A DNA stretch of 64,000 bases, taken from the NCBI RefSeq assembly GCF_000212735.1, contig NC_015510.1, positions 5,209,001 to 5,273,000 of the forward strand, read 5' to 3'. Under the pieces are notes generated by a model. It was not told the origin of the DNA. It did not search any database and worked only from the letters and a program-made list of their open reading frames with translations. Shown one piece after another: positions 32,041 to 41,997 of the stretch (position 1 is its first letter; the number at the start of each line of letters is the position of its first letter). The position numbers and the translations under genes are program-made. The stretch is from Haliscomenobacter hydrossis DSM 1100 (lineage in GTDB: Bacteria > Bacteroidota > Bacteroidia > Chitinophagales > Saprospiraceae).

Positions 32041-34806
32041 TTATTTCACCCCTTTCTCGATGGCAGGCACGCCTTTTTCCATCCAAACAGGTTTGGGTGC
32101 ACCTTTCAAATAGTGCTCAAAAAACTGCAACATGCGCAATTGGAAATCCTTGCGGTTTTGGTATTTCACCAGGCCGTGGCCCTCTTCGTTGTAGTTCAGC
32201 ATCCAGGCAGGTTTACCCAAACGGCGCAGCGCCATGTAAAACTCAATCCCCTGGTACCAGGGTACAGCACCGTCTTTGTCGTTGTGCATGATCAGCAGCG
32301 GCGTGTTCACCTTGTCGATGAAGAAAATGGGCGAATTCTCCAGGTAGCGCAAAGGTTTTTCCCACAGCGTTCCGCCAATCCGGCTTTGGGTATGTTCGTA
32401 CTGGAACATGCGGCTCATGCCACTTTCCCAACGAATGCCGCCATAAGCCGAAACCATGTTGACCACGGGCGCACCCGATTCGGCGCATTTAAAAATGTTG
32501 GTTTGGGTGACCAAATAGGCAATTTGGTAACCACCCCAGCTGTGGCCCTGTACCCCCAGATTGTCTTTGTCCACAAAACCCTTGTCCACTAAGGCCGTAA
32601 CCCCCGAAATGACTGCATTGTGCGCACTTTCCCCCGGATAGCCAATGCGGTAAGGAATATCAGGAATGAACACCAAAAAGCCCCGACTGGCCAATTGCGA
32701 AAAACTGAGTACAGTACGGTTATACGCCGGCGTCCGGTGTTGGTGCAATAAGTCGGAATTCCGCTCGTAGAAATACGTAATCATCGGGTACTTTTTCTTG
32801 GGATCAAAACCAGCAGGTTTGATCAATAATCCTTGCAGGCGTTGGCCATCCAGAGCGGTCCATTCGGTCAATTCCACCGTTCCCCAATAAAACTCCGACT
32901 GCTGAGGGTTGGCCTGACTGATGGTTTTGATTTTTTGCAAATCGGAAGAGTACACCAAATCCGGAAAAGTTTGGAAGTTTTCGCGGGTGAAAATCCATCG
33001 ATCGGCGTTTTTGGCTTTCTGTACTTGACGGGAATACATAAAAGCACCTTGCTGTAGCGGGCGTTTTTTGCCACTGTGGATGTCGTACCAATAATAGCCT
33101 TCGTCTTTGGTGGTTTCGTTGGTAAAATGCAACAGCAAAGGCTTTACTTCTTCAATGGAACGTTCTTCAGGATCGGTGCGGATGTAGCGCATCTCGATTT
33201 TTTCGGCGCGCATATTGGTCAAATTGGTGGCTTTCAATTGATTGGTCGGATCAAGCAACCAAATGTCGTACCGATCGTAAGCCATGAAATAATCATCCTC
33301 AGTAGTCCAACCTGCAAAGCCGTAATCGTTTGGACTAGAGGGGCTGTCGTGCAGTTCATCAGCAAAAGAGACTTTCTGGTTGTTGCTCAGTTTGACCAGT
33401 TCTTTTTTGGCGATGTTCCAGGCCGTCCAGGCCGTATCAATGGCATTGAACCAGTATACGTATTTACCCACTGGCGATAAGGCAGGACTGCCGTGCACCG
33501 CAGTGGCTATTTTTTCTTTTTTGCCATTCGATACATCAATCAGGTATACATCATTGATGGGTTCAGCATCCCAGCTAACCTGGATCTGGTAAGGTAAATT
33601 GGAAAGCCCCAAGGCCAGATTGCCGTTTCCTTCATTGCTTAAGCGGATTTCGGGTACATCCGGGCTACCCAGTTGCACCAATTTTCCATCCGCAGTATGC
33701 AAGATACAAGTGTATGATCTTTTGCGGTCCCGATCCAACTGCACCTTCTGCATCGGGTAAATCCGTGGATCGTTGGTCGACCAAACTTCCATGTTGACAA
33801 TTTCCTCTTCCAGCAGCGTAGTGTCTTGTAAAATGGGTGGGGGGGCAATACCGAAGAACATTTTTGACCCGTCTTTCGAAAAGGAAATGGTGCCATTTTC
33901 GCTAGGCAGCCAATCTTTGGGTAAAAAACTGGCCCCTGGGCTCAATACCAATTTGGCTTTGTCGGCAGTATTTTGCCAATGATAGAGGCCAAAGGGGCGA
34001 ATGCGCGCCTTGGTGGTATCCACATCGGCAACGAATGCCAATTGATTGCCAGGACGATCAAAAACCAGTTGCTTGACGTTGCCTTTTTGGGCTAGTACTT
34101 GTTTGGTTTGGCGGGTTTCGCCATCAAAAACATACACGCCAGGCTTTTGCTCCGGGTCTCCACCCGTGGTGTACCAGGCGATTCGAGCTTTGTCCCGCGC
34201 CAATTGGTAGGTTTTTACGTAGCCAATCAGGCGTTCCTGTTTTTCTTCCAGCTCTAGCAATATCAGGCGCGTGCCGTTTTCTTCACTTTCTTTTTTCCAG
34301 ACGAAACCTGAAGTATCTTTTGCGGGTCTTTTTACGGGCTCGCGCAAATAAGCCAACCAGCCTGACCATTTTTCCGGCATCTGGTAAGATTTGACTCCGC
34401 CATATTTGCTCAAGCGTAAGGTTCTCAGGTCATAAACACCCAGGGTATCTTTGGGTAAATCCTCTTTTTTTACCTTGCGCCGACGCATGTTCATCGTGCT
34501 GTCCTGGTGCGGTTTGATGATAAAAGCCAGGTAGCGGCTGTCCTGGCTGAAATTGAGGTTTTCAGCGCGGGGTACAGGGTACGTTTTTTCGGTTTGTGCA
34601 TCGTAAAGCCGAAGTTCGCCATCTCCTTCGAGGGGTTTTACCACGTAGGCAACCCAACGGCCATCGCCCGAAATTTTAGAAGACTCAATGTTCTTCCATT
34701 TGGCAATGTCGGCATGCTCCAACATGCGTTTCGCGGTATTTTGGGAAAAACCAACTACCGGAAAAAGGAATAAAAGCAGTAATAATCTGAACATATTTGG
34801 CTTCAT
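32041..34806 (-). CDS. Secreted S9 family (prolyl oligopeptidase-like) peptidase
   Basis: A 921-aa exported serine peptidase from ATG 34806 (MKPNMFRLLLLLFLFPVVGFSQ, a clear signal peptide). The N-terminal two thirds is a beta-propeller-type region with repeated strand motifs. The C-terminal alpha/beta-hydrolase has the nucleophile in GVQGHSWGGYQIAY, the Asp in MHNDKDGAVPW and the His in NEEGHGLVKY, so the triad is complete. Members cleave after proline or glycine in peptides, or act as dipeptidyl/acylaminoacyl peptidases. It is divergent from the MATE gene across a gap with a strong inverted repeat. Confidence 0.9.
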   Translation of the reverse strand: MKPNMFRLLLLLFLFPVVGFSQNTAKRMLEHADIAKWKNIESSKISGDGRWVAYVVKPLEGDGELRLYDAQTEKTYPVPRAENLNFSQDSRYLAFIIKPHQDSTMNMRRRKVKKEDLPKDTLGVYDLRTLRLSKYGGVKSYQMPEKWSGWLAYLREPVKRPAKDTSGFVWKKESEENGTRLILLELEEKQERLIGYVKTYQLARDKARIAWYTTGGDPEQKPGVYVFDGETRQTKQVLAQKGNVKQLVFDRPGNQLAFVADVDTTKARIRPFGLYHWQNTADKAKLVLSPGASFLPKDWLPSENGTISFSKDGSKMFFGIAPPPILQDTTLLEEEIVNMEVWSTNDPRIYPMQKVQLDRDRKRSYTCILHTADGKLVQLGSPDVPEIRLSNEGNGNLALGLSNLPYQIQVSWDAEPINDVYLIDVSNGKKEKIATAVHGSPALSPVGKYVYWFNAIDTAWTAWNIAKKELVKLSNNQKVSFADELHDSPSSPNDYGFAGWTTEDDYFMAYDRYDIWLLDPTNQLKATNLTNMRAEKIEMRYIRTDPEERSIEEVKPLLLHFTNETTKDEGYYWYDIHSGKKRPLQQGAFMYSRQVQKAKNADRWIFTRENFQTFPDLVYSSDLQKIKTISQANPQQSEFYWGTVELTEWTALDGQRLQGLLIKPAGFDPKKKYPMITYFYERNSDLLHQHRTPAYNRTVLSFSQLASRGFLVFIPDIPYRIGYPGESAHNAVISGVTALVDKGFVDKDNLGVQGHSWGGYQIAYLVTQTNIFKCAESGAPVVNMVSAYGGIRWESGMSRMFQYEHTQSRIGGTLWEKPLRYLENSPIFFIDKVNTPLLIMHNDKDGAVPWYQGIEFYMALRRLGKPAWMLNYNEEGHGLVKYQNRKDFQLRMLQFFEHYLKGAPKPVWMEKGVPAIEKGVK

Positions 34807-34876
34807 TTGTGAATCGGAAAAATAAAAAATTCCATTCAAAGCATATTTTTTAGGCGACGAATGGAACGAAAAACAC

Positions 34877-34972
34877 GGGTTAAAGGTTCGGGAGTTCGTA
34901 GGTTCGGGAGTTCGGGGGTTAAGTCCGCGCTTAAGAACCTACGAACTCCCGAACCTAGGAACCCACGAACCC
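34877..34972. repeat. Intergenic inverted repeat, gttcg class, in a divergent gap
   Basis: The left arm (34877-34923) is ggttcgggagttcgtaggtt-like; the right arm (34930-34972) is its near complement. The loop is about 6 bases, so the hairpin would be very stable. It ends 10 bp before the MATE start codon and lies 71 bp from the S9 peptidase start. No TAnnTTTG element is visible between it and the MATE gene. Confidence 0.8.
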
Positions 34973-34982
34973 TTTTTCACCT

Positions 34983-36368
34983 ATGCAAAGTACACTGACT
35001 GTTATCCTCGATGCCATCAAAGGCAAGGAGCGCGATTACACTACCGGAGGATTGAATCAAGCGCTGATCATTTTGGCCATTCCAATGGTCATTGAAATGT
35101 TTATGGAATCGCTGTTTGCACTGGTCGACATCTTTTTTGTCGCTAAAATCGGGGTGGAAGCGGTTACAACCATTGGCCTGACCGAGGCGGTACTCACCCT
35201 GATTTATTCCGTAGCCATTGGTTGCAGTTCGGGGGCGACGGCGCTGGTAGCCAGGCGAATTGGTGAAAAAAATCCCGAAGCGGCTTCTTTTACAGCCTTT
35301 CAAGCATTAATGGTCGGCGTGTCATTTGGTGCCATTACGGGCATCATTGGCATTTTTATGGCCGAAGACATTCTACGGCTGATGGGTGCTACCCCGGAAG
35401 TTATTGCCACCGGAACCAATTTTGTACGCATTATGCTGGGTTCCAATGTGGTGATCATGCTGCTGTTCTTGCTCAACGGGGTATTTCGCGGCGCTGGAGA
35501 TCCCGCCATTGCCATGCGCACTTTGCTCCTTGCCAATGGACTCAACATCATTTTAGACCCCATCTTCATTTTTGGCCTGGGTCCAATACCCGCAATGGGC
35601 GTAACCGGAGCGGCAGTCGCCACTACAATTGGACGCAGCATTGGGGTGATGTATCAACTGTACAACATGTTTTGGGGCAAGGGTGCCATCCAGATTGGGC
35701 CTAAATTGATGAAAATTGATTGGGGCATCATCCGCAAGTTGATCGAGGTATCGGTTTCGGGTGCGTTTCAGTTCATCATTGCCTCGGCCAGCTGGATTTT
35801 TTTGATGCGCATTATTTCGCGTTTTGGCAGCGAGTCGGTGGCGGGTTACACCATAGCCATTCGGGTGATCATTTTTGCCTTATTGCCTTCCTGGGGATTG
35901 GCGAATGCGGCGGCTACGCTGGTGGGTCAAAATCTGGGTGCCAACCAGCCCGATCGGGCGGAACAATCGGCCTGGCGGGCGGGATATTTCAATACCATAT
36001 TCTTGTTGGTGGTCTCGGTGCTGTGTATCACTTTTGCCCCGCTGATCATGTCTTTTTTCACCGACATTCCCCTGGTGACCAAAATAGGGGTGATGACCTT
36101 GCGGATCTTTAGTATTGGCAACGTCATGTACGCCTATGGGATGGTGATCAGCCAGGCCTTCAATGGGGCTGGCGATACCCGCACGCCGATGATCGTCAAT
36201 TTCATCTGCTTTTGGTTGATTGAAATTCCGTTAGGGTATTTTCTGGCGGTGACCATGGGCTTGGAGGTGATGGGCATTTGTATTGCGGTGCCTTTCAGTG
36301 AAAGCTTATTGGCGGTGATTTTGATTGTGATCTTTAAAAAAGGGAAGTGGAAGAAGGTGAACGTGTAG
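34983..36368 (+). CDS. MATE family efflux transporter
   Basis: A 461-aa inner-membrane protein with about 12 hydrophobic segments in two similar halves. GGLNQALIILAIPMVIEMFMESLFALVDIFFVAKIG begins the first and NGVFRGAGDPAIAMRTLLLANGLNIILDPIFIFGLG is the typical MATE P/GD loop; FNGAGDTRTPMIVNFICFWLIEIPLGYFLA is the second-half counterpart. It exports drugs or cationic metabolites using Na+ or H+. Its translation start lies right after a strong hairpin. Confidence 0.9.
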   Translation: MQSTLTVILDAIKGKERDYTTGGLNQALIILAIPMVIEMFMESLFALVDIFFVAKIGVEAVTTIGLTEAVLTLIYSVAIGCSSGATALVARRIGEKNPEAASFTAFQALMVGVSFGAITGIIGIFMAEDILRLMGATPEVIATGTNFVRIMLGSNVVIMLLFLLNGVFRGAGDPAIAMRTLLLANGLNIILDPIFIFGLGPIPAMGVTGAAVATTIGRSIGVMYQLYNMFWGKGAIQIGPKLMKIDWGIIRKLIEVSVSGAFQFIIASASWIFLMRIISRFGSESVAGYTIAIRVIIFALLPSWGLANAAATLVGQNLGANQPDRAEQSAWRAGYFNTIFLLVVSVLCITFAPLIMSFFTDIPLVTKIGVMTLRIFSIGNVMYAYGMVISQAFNGAGDTRTPMIVNFICFWLIEIPLGYFLAVTMGLEVMGICIAVPFSESLLAVILIVIFKKGKWKKVNV

Positions 36369-36460
36369 GGAGCAACCCTCTGTAGTTGCCCAAATGGTTC
36401 GGAACAACCACAGCGTAAGATCATACCAGACAGGGGCAACCACAGAGGGTTGCCCTCCCC
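36366..36460. repeat. Intergenic inverted repeat, gcaaccctctg class, between convergent genes
   Basis: The left arm (36366-36392) contains gagcaaccctctgtagttgcc; the right arm (36434-36460) contains ggcaaccacagagggttgcc. The arm overlaps the stop codon of the MATE gene (TAG, 36366-36368). It may act as a bidirectional terminator here. Confidence 0.75.
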
Positions 36461-36481
36461 GATGCGCGCCCGCATCAGCGC

Positions 36482-38092
36482 TCAATGCACCACCAGTCTA
36501 TTCACTTTCAAATCATTCAAATCCAGCTGCAACTCCGCCTTGCGGATTTCTTCATCGCTGAAAAACTTTTCCCTGCGCAACTGGAATAATTCCCTGCGCT
36601 GTAGGGCATAAACTTCCCCCAAAATTTTGTGGTATAAATCAATTTCATGCTTTTCACTTTGGTCGCAGCTCAAAGAGAACAAGCATTGTTCGGCATTGAA
36701 AATTTCACTTTCCAGATTAGACTTAAAAAAGCCGAGGAGATCGTTGCTGAGCACGTCCACCGGGTATTTTTCCTCGATATACTGTAGTGCGGCTTTGTTG
36801 AGGCGAAGTTCGATCCCCATTTGTTGTTCATCCTCCGGTGCGATATTGTCCATTTCTTCAAGCTTGATTAAACGGATGACAAAAGGTAAGGTCAGTCCTT
36901 GAAAAACCAAGGTCACAAAAATGACCACAAAGGTGATGAACAGAATCAGGTTTCTTTGGGGAAAGGCCGCACCATCGGGCATCAGCAGGGGGATTGAAAG
37001 CGCTGTTGCCAGTGAAACCACCCCACGCATACCCGCCCAACTGATGATCAAGGGGCCTTTCCAGCCGGGATTAGGTTCTTGCCTAATCTTGCTACTGAGC
37101 CAACGGGGGATATGCGCTGCCGGATACACCCAAATGAAGCGCAAAGCAATCACGATGCCACTCACCAGCAAACCATATTTGATGCCATCGAGTAGGGAAT
37201 TGTGTCCCAGTCCTTCCACGATTCCGGGCAAGGCCAAACCAATCAGAATAAACACTAGGGCATTCATCACAAAAATCATCGTATTCCATACCCCCAGCAT
37301 GTTCACTCTGGTGCTGCCCGTTTGAAAAACCTCATGGGCACGGTACGACATAAACAAGCCCCCTGTCACCACCGCCATGACTCCTGAAAAATGAAATTGC
37401 TCTGCACTCAAAAACAGGATGTACGGCGTCATCACCGTGAAGGCTGCATCAATGGCGGGTGTAGTGGGTAAAAAACGATGGATCAGGTACATGATGTTGG
37501 CACCAACCAGGCCCACGACAATGCCCATTCCCGCCACCAAAAAAAACTGACCCGTAGCCTGCTGTAGGGAAAAGGTTCCCGTGGTAATGGCCAAGAGCGC
37601 AAAGCGGAACACAATCAAGGAAGAGGCGTCGTTGATCAAACTTTCCCCTTCCAAAATGGTCATGACGCGTTTGGGAACATCCATCCCTCTCATCACGGTT
37701 GCCGCCGCAATGGCATCGGGAGGCGATACAATGCCCCCCAGCAAAAAACCCAAAGCCAGCGTAAACCCCGGTATGAGGGCCGTTGAAGTATACGCCACAA
37801 TGGTGGAAGTGAAAAACACCAAACCAAAAGCCAAGAGGGCAATCGGGCGTTTCCACTTCCAAAAGTCGTTCCAGGAAGTATACCAGGCCGCTTCGTATAA
37901 AAGTGGGGGCAGAAAAATCAGAAAAATCAATTCCGGCTCAAGGTGCAGCAAGGGCACACCGGGAATAAAACTGATGCCCAAACCAGCAATGACCAAAAAA
38001 ATGGGATAGGCAATGCGCATACGTTGTGCCAACATAACCAGCAAAATCACCAGAAACAACAAGCCAAGAATTAAAAGTAGAGTATGGTGCAT
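36482..38092 (-). CDS. Na+/H+ antiporter, CPA1 family
   Basis: A 536-aa membrane protein with about 12 hydrophobic segments and a C-terminal cytoplasmic tail of roughly 130 residues. FLLGGIVSPPDAIAAATVMRGMDVPKRVMTILEGESLINDASSLIVFRFAL carries the ion-binding Asp pair (PPD and ND) of CPA1 exchangers. The tail is charged and helical, as in bacterial NhaP-like proteins. Exchange of Na+ (or K+) for H+ in pH or salt homeostasis is the family role. Confidence 0.9.
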   Translation of the reverse strand: MHHTLLLILGLLFLVILLVMLAQRMRIAYPIFLVIAGLGISFIPGVPLLHLEPELIFLIFLPPLLYEAAWYTSWNDFWKWKRPIALLAFGLVFFTSTIVAYTSTALIPGFTLALGFLLGGIVSPPDAIAAATVMRGMDVPKRVMTILEGESLINDASSLIVFRFALLAITTGTFSLQQATGQFFLVAGMGIVVGLVGANIMYLIHRFLPTTPAIDAAFTVMTPYILFLSAEQFHFSGVMAVVTGGLFMSYRAHEVFQTGSTRVNMLGVWNTMIFVMNALVFILIGLALPGIVEGLGHNSLLDGIKYGLLVSGIVIALRFIWVYPAAHIPRWLSSKIRQEPNPGWKGPLIISWAGMRGVVSLATALSIPLLMPDGAAFPQRNLILFITFVVIFVTLVFQGLTLPFVIRLIKLEEMDNIAPEDEQQMGIELRLNKAALQYIEEKYPVDVLSNDLLGFFKSNLESEIFNAEQCLFSLSCDQSEKHEIDLYHKILGEVYALQRRELFQLRREKFFSDEEIRKAELQLDLNDLKVNRLVVH

Positions 38093-38120
38093 ACCAATTA
38101 CAATTGTTTCAAATAATCAT

Positions 38121-39392
38121 TTAACTCGCTAAAGCTTTCAACGCTTTTACAAACAAATCCAACTCCTTGGTGCTCACGTACACATGTGGCGTTACCCGAA
38201 TCCCGTGCACGTTGGTGTAATCGATGGCCACGGTGAAAATTTTGTATTTTTCCATCAATTTTTTGGCCAGCTCAGCTGGTTTGATGCCCTGGATGCCCAC
38301 GTTGGCAATGCCACAGGAACGCTCCGGGGCGGTAGGCGTATTGAGGAAAATTTTGGGATGATTGCGCACCTGATCCGTCCAATAGCGCTGGAGGTAGCGC
38401 AAGCGAGCTTCCTTGCGCTGGATGCCGATCATCTCGTGAAAACGGATGGCGTCTAAAATGGCCAAGTCTGTGGCCACGGGGTGGGTACCGGTATGGTTCA
38501 GCTTGCGGATGTCATCATCAGCATACCCCATATCGCCAAACAGTTGCCAGATGTTGGCGATTTTTTCCTTGCGCACGTACAAAATGCCCGCACCCAAGGG
38601 TACCCCCATCCACTTGTGCAAACTGCTGCCGTAATAATCACAACCCAGGTCAGAAATTTTAAAGTCCAGGTGCGCAAAAGCGTGGGCGCCGTCTACCAAA
38701 ACCTCCACCCCGTGCCGATGCGCCATGTCAACAATTTTTTTGACCGGCAAAATGTGCCCCGTGATGTTGATCAGGTGGCAGATCATCAGGAGTCGGGTTT
38801 TGGACGTGATGGCCTTTTCGTACAAATCCACGATCTCTTCGTCAGAAGCGGGATTGAGCGGGACCGATACCACGCGGTTTACGATGCCGTAACGCCGAGC
38901 TTGTAGTTTGAACATGTCGAGCATCGCACCATAGTCTTGTTCGGCCATAAGTGCCTCGTCGCCGGCTTTCCAGTCGATTCCGGCAATGATGGTATCCAAC
39001 GATTCGGTGGTGTTGCGGGTGATGATCAATTCTTCGGTGGAACAGCCCAATACCCTGGCCAAGGCTTGGCGCGAGGCCAGTTTGTCATCGCTTTGGCGGG
39101 TGCGCATGTAATAAGAAGATACGGCATTGACCCGTCGAATGTGCTGGATGTATTTTTCCAATACTTCACTTGCTGCCAGAGAGTAATATCCATTTTCGAG
39201 TTGGATAAAATCTTTGGTCACTCCATACCCCGCGCGGATTTTTTGCCAAAAGGCATCGTCCTGGGCCAGTTCCTGCGGCTGGAGGTTTTCTATTTCTTGA
39301 AAAAAAGATTCCATAGATTTGCTTGGAAGTATGGCTCCCCCGCTAAGCGTGGCGATGGTTTGTAAAAATTGACGTTTGTTGAACAACTTCAT
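38121..39392 (-). CDS. Class V aminotransferase (isopenicillin-N-epimerase-like), exported form
   Basis: A 423-aa PLP enzyme from ATG 39392 (MKLFNKRQFLQTIATLSGGAIL), whose NKRQF-like N-terminus resembles a Tat leader, though without a twin arginine. The fold markers are ITRNTTESLDTIIAGIDW, DGAHAFAHLDFKISDLGCDYYGSSLHKWMGVPLGAGILYVR (PLP lysine in SLHKW, near residue 255) and GIANVGIQGIKPAELAKKL. Such proteins act as cysteine desulfurase-, epimerase- or lyase-type enzymes; the substrate is unknown. It is divergent from the DUF1684 gene over 67 bp. Confidence 0.85.
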   Translation of the reverse strand: MKLFNKRQFLQTIATLSGGAILPSKSMESFFQEIENLQPQELAQDDAFWQKIRAGYGVTKDFIQLENGYYSLAASEVLEKYIQHIRRVNAVSSYYMRTRQSDDKLASRQALARVLGCSTEELIITRNTTESLDTIIAGIDWKAGDEALMAEQDYGAMLDMFKLQARRYGIVNRVVSVPLNPASDEEIVDLYEKAITSKTRLLMICHLINITGHILPVKKIVDMAHRHGVEVLVDGAHAFAHLDFKISDLGCDYYGSSLHKWMGVPLGAGILYVRKEKIANIWQLFGDMGYADDDIRKLNHTGTHPVATDLAILDAIRFHEMIGIQRKEARLRYLQRYWTDQVRNHPKIFLNTPTAPERSCGIANVGIQGIKPAELAKKLMEKYKIFTVAIDYTNVHGIRVTPHVYVSTKELDLFVKALKALAS

Positions 39393-39459
39393 GAGTGGCA
39401 ATTTTGTTGAAACACTACTTAATCAATCGATTTTATTTTTTACCTCAAAGACTATTCGA

Positions 39460-40356
39460 ATGTTTCAATTCAACAGGTATAAACCAGGGCTTTGGATCCT
39501 TGGTGCATCCTTACTAAGTTTCAGCTACGGCACCGACCCAAAATATGTAGAAGAAATCAAAATCTGGCACAAAGCCCGCATCGAATCTTTAAAAAAAGAA
39601 GATGGCTGGCTCAATTTGGCGGGTTTGTACTGGTTGAAGCCGGGCAGCAACACTTTCGGGGATGCTGCGGACAATCAAATCGTTTTCCCCAAGGGCAAAA
39701 GCGCTGCTCGTTTGGGGCGTTTGATTTTGGAAAATGGCGAAGTTTGGGTTGAAACAACGCCAGGAGAAGAAATTTGGCAAGGCGATCAACCAATAGAAAA
39801 GCTAAAAATTTTCAGCGCTGGTAACCCTGATCCGCTGTTGTTGCGCCACCGTTCTTTGCGCTGGTACGTGATCAAAAGAGGAGACAAATACGGGATTCGT
39901 TTGCGCGATTTGGAACATCCGGCCTTGACCAGCTTTAAAGGGATTGACGCCTACCCCATCGACGCGAAATGGAAAGTGGAAGCCAAATTGGAAACTTTCC
40001 CGGAAGAACGCAAAATTCCGATTACCGATGTGCTGGGGCAAACCAGTATGCAAGTATCCCCGGGCACGCTGGTTTTTACCCTCAAAGGAAAAGAGCACCG
40101 CCTGGATGCGGTAGAAAGTGGTGATGAACTGTTCATTCTATTTGCTGACAAAACCAATCAGAAGCACACCTATCAATCGGGGCGTTTTTTGTACGCGAAA
40201 AAGCCTGCTGCTGGTGGCAAAACCACCTTGGATTTCAATAAAGCTTATAACCCGCCTTGTGCGTTTACGGAATTTGCGACTTGCCCACTACCGCCGCCGC
40301 AAAACACCTTGTCTATTGCGGTTAGTGCAGGAGAAAAACGTTACGGGGAACATTGA
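39460..40356 (+). CDS. DUF1684 family protein
   Basis: A 298-aa protein from ATG 39460 (MFQFNRYKPGLWILGASLLSFSYG), which has a signal-peptide-like N-terminus. DUF1684 landmarks are EIKIWHKARIESLKKEDGWLNLAGLYWLKPGSNTFG, RRGDKYGIRLRDLEHPALTSFKGIDAYP and the terminal NPPCAFTEFATCPLPPPQNTLSIAVSAGEKRYG. The family has no agreed function. The upstream frame extends through the divergent promoter, so the later ATG is preferred. It is followed after 81 bp by the alpha/beta-hydrolase-like gene. Confidence 0.85.
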   Translation: MFQFNRYKPGLWILGASLLSFSYGTDPKYVEEIKIWHKARIESLKKEDGWLNLAGLYWLKPGSNTFGDAADNQIVFPKGKSAARLGRLILENGEVWVETTPGEEIWQGDQPIEKLKIFSAGNPDPLLLRHRSLRWYVIKRGDKYGIRLRDLEHPALTSFKGIDAYPIDAKWKVEAKLETFPEERKIPITDVLGQTSMQVSPGTLVFTLKGKEHRLDAVESGDELFILFADKTNQKHTYQSGRFLYAKKPAAGGKTTLDFNKAYNPPCAFTEFATCPLPPPQNTLSIAVSAGEKRYGEH

Positions 40357-40437
40357 TTGACTCACTTTAAGTAGTTAGGAAGCAACTTGTTTAATTCAGG
40401 TCGCTTACGGGATTGAGTAAAAATTCAATTAACGATT

Positions 40438-41922
40438 ATGTACAAATTAAGCATCTTGGTCAGCCTATTGCTGATCGGCGTTTTTACGACTACGTCGATC
40501 GCACAGGATTTGTTGAGCAGCAACTTGACGTATGGAAAGTACCAGGTTGGTTTTAAGGCAGTACAAACGTTGGACCACACCCGGCCTTCCACAACGACTC
40601 AAAGCAGCCCGGGTCGAGCCATGCAGTTGTACATCTGGTACCCCTCCGAAAAAGTCAGTACCCAACCCATGCGGTACAAAGATTATTTGACGTCAAGGTT
40701 TGGCAACGCAAATCGGACAACATTTTTCCACAACATCGCCGAATTGGGGGCAGATACGGCTCTTTTTGTGCCCGTTTATCCCGCACTGATCCATACCCCG
40801 ACGAGGGCATACCACGCAGCTCCATTGGCCAAAGGGGTATTCCCACTGGTCATTTATCCAGATCAGGTACACTTACAGAATGTGCTCTGCGAATACTTGG
40901 CTTCTCAGGGTTTCATCGTCGTTTCACCTGTGGTCAAAGGCCCTTTTTCCGAGTCGATGCAGTACAATCCGGTGGGTATCGAAACGGGGGTTGCAGATTT
41001 GCAATTTGCCCTTGGGTACCTGCGTCAGCAGTATTCCGTCAAACGAGATTTTGCGGTCATGGGCCTTGGTTTTAGTGCTACTCTGGCGCTGGCTTTACAA
41101 ATGAGGAACACCGATGCCAAGGCCTTGGTGAGCTTGGAGGGCGGCATCACGACTGGTTTTGAAGAAGCCCTGATTCAACGCGGCCCTTATTACGATCTGG
41201 AGCGTTGCAATGCCTCCATGCTGGTCATTCATGCTCCGCACCCCGACGTAAACCCGGAGATTGTGAACAAGTACAAATACGCCGAACGGATTTTTCAGCA
41301 TTATCCTCAATCGGCGGAGTTTTATTTTTTGAATTTTGGCATCTGGGAGCGCAGCCTGAAAAACATTCTGCCCAAAGCCAATCGGGGCAACACCTGGCAG
41401 AGTTTTGAATACGCCGCCCAATCCATCCAGCATTACCTCAAGTGGAAATTGAACCAGGACGCAGCGGCCAAAACTGCCCTCCTTGATGAGCAATGGCCAA
41501 ACGACCTCGTTGAAACCTCCATCAAAACCGCTGTAGCCTTGCCTCCCAGCACTGAAACACTGTTGGACCTATTAAAAAGCAAAGGATTTGAGGCCCTGAC
41601 CAGCCTTTATGCCGAAAGAAAAAAGAGCGATCCACAACCCTTCAGCTTTGGCAGTTTTTATCAAATTGGCCAGCACTTGATCGGGCAAAGTGCTTATGCG
41701 CAACTCCTGGATTGGGCAAAGTTCTATGCAGAAGCTTTTCCCAATTCAGCCATACCTTTTACTTTGCAAGGCAGGGCAAACCTGGAACTGGGCAACAAAA
41801 CGGAAGCCAAAGCTCTTTATGAAAAGGCACTGGCCTTGTTGGAAAATGACGCGGATTTGAACACTGGCGAAAAGTCGTTTTTCAAAACTGCGATTGAAAA
41901 CCGGATCAAGAGTTTAGGATAA
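40438..41922 (+). CDS. Secreted alpha/beta-hydrolase-like protein with a degenerate active site and TPR-like tail
   Basis: A 494-aa protein with a signal peptide (residues 1-22, ending SIAQ). Residues about 60-330 look like a dienelactone-hydrolase/PAF-acetylhydrolase-type fold: AMQLYIWYPS, GVFPLVIYPDQVHLQNVLCEYLASQGFIVVSP, then DFAVMGLGFSATLALAL at 205-220. The elbow expected as GxSxG reads GLGFS, placing Gly211 at the nucleophile position with Ser213 two residues on. Residues about 430-490 form a TPR-like helix pair (FTLQGRANLELGNKTEAKALYEKALALL). It may be a non-catalytic binding protein. The M61 peptidase gene follows after 75 bp. Confidence 0.6.
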   Translation: MYKLSILVSLLLIGVFTTTSIAQDLLSSNLTYGKYQVGFKAVQTLDHTRPSTTTQSSPGRAMQLYIWYPSEKVSTQPMRYKDYLTSRFGNANRTTFFHNIAELGADTALFVPVYPALIHTPTRAYHAAPLAKGVFPLVIYPDQVHLQNVLCEYLASQGFIVVSPVVKGPFSESMQYNPVGIETGVADLQFALGYLRQQYSVKRDFAVMGLGFSATLALALQMRNTDAKALVSLEGGITTGFEEALIQRGPYYDLERCNASMLVIHAPHPDVNPEIVNKYKYAERIFQHYPQSAEFYFLNFGIWERSLKNILPKANRGNTWQSFEYAAQSIQHYLKWKLNQDAAAKTALLDEQWPNDLVETSIKTAVALPPSTETLLDLLKSKGFEALTSLYAERKKSDPQPFSFGSFYQIGQHLIGQSAYAQLLDWAKFYAEAFPNSAIPFTLQGRANLELGNKTEAKALYEKALALLENDADLNTGEKSFFKTAIENRIKSLG

Positions 41923-41997
41923 AGAGAAATTCCCCCCGTAAGGGTGAAACCATTCTCCTTATTCAATTTTACATTGGAGCTGCAAAAAATATACCGT

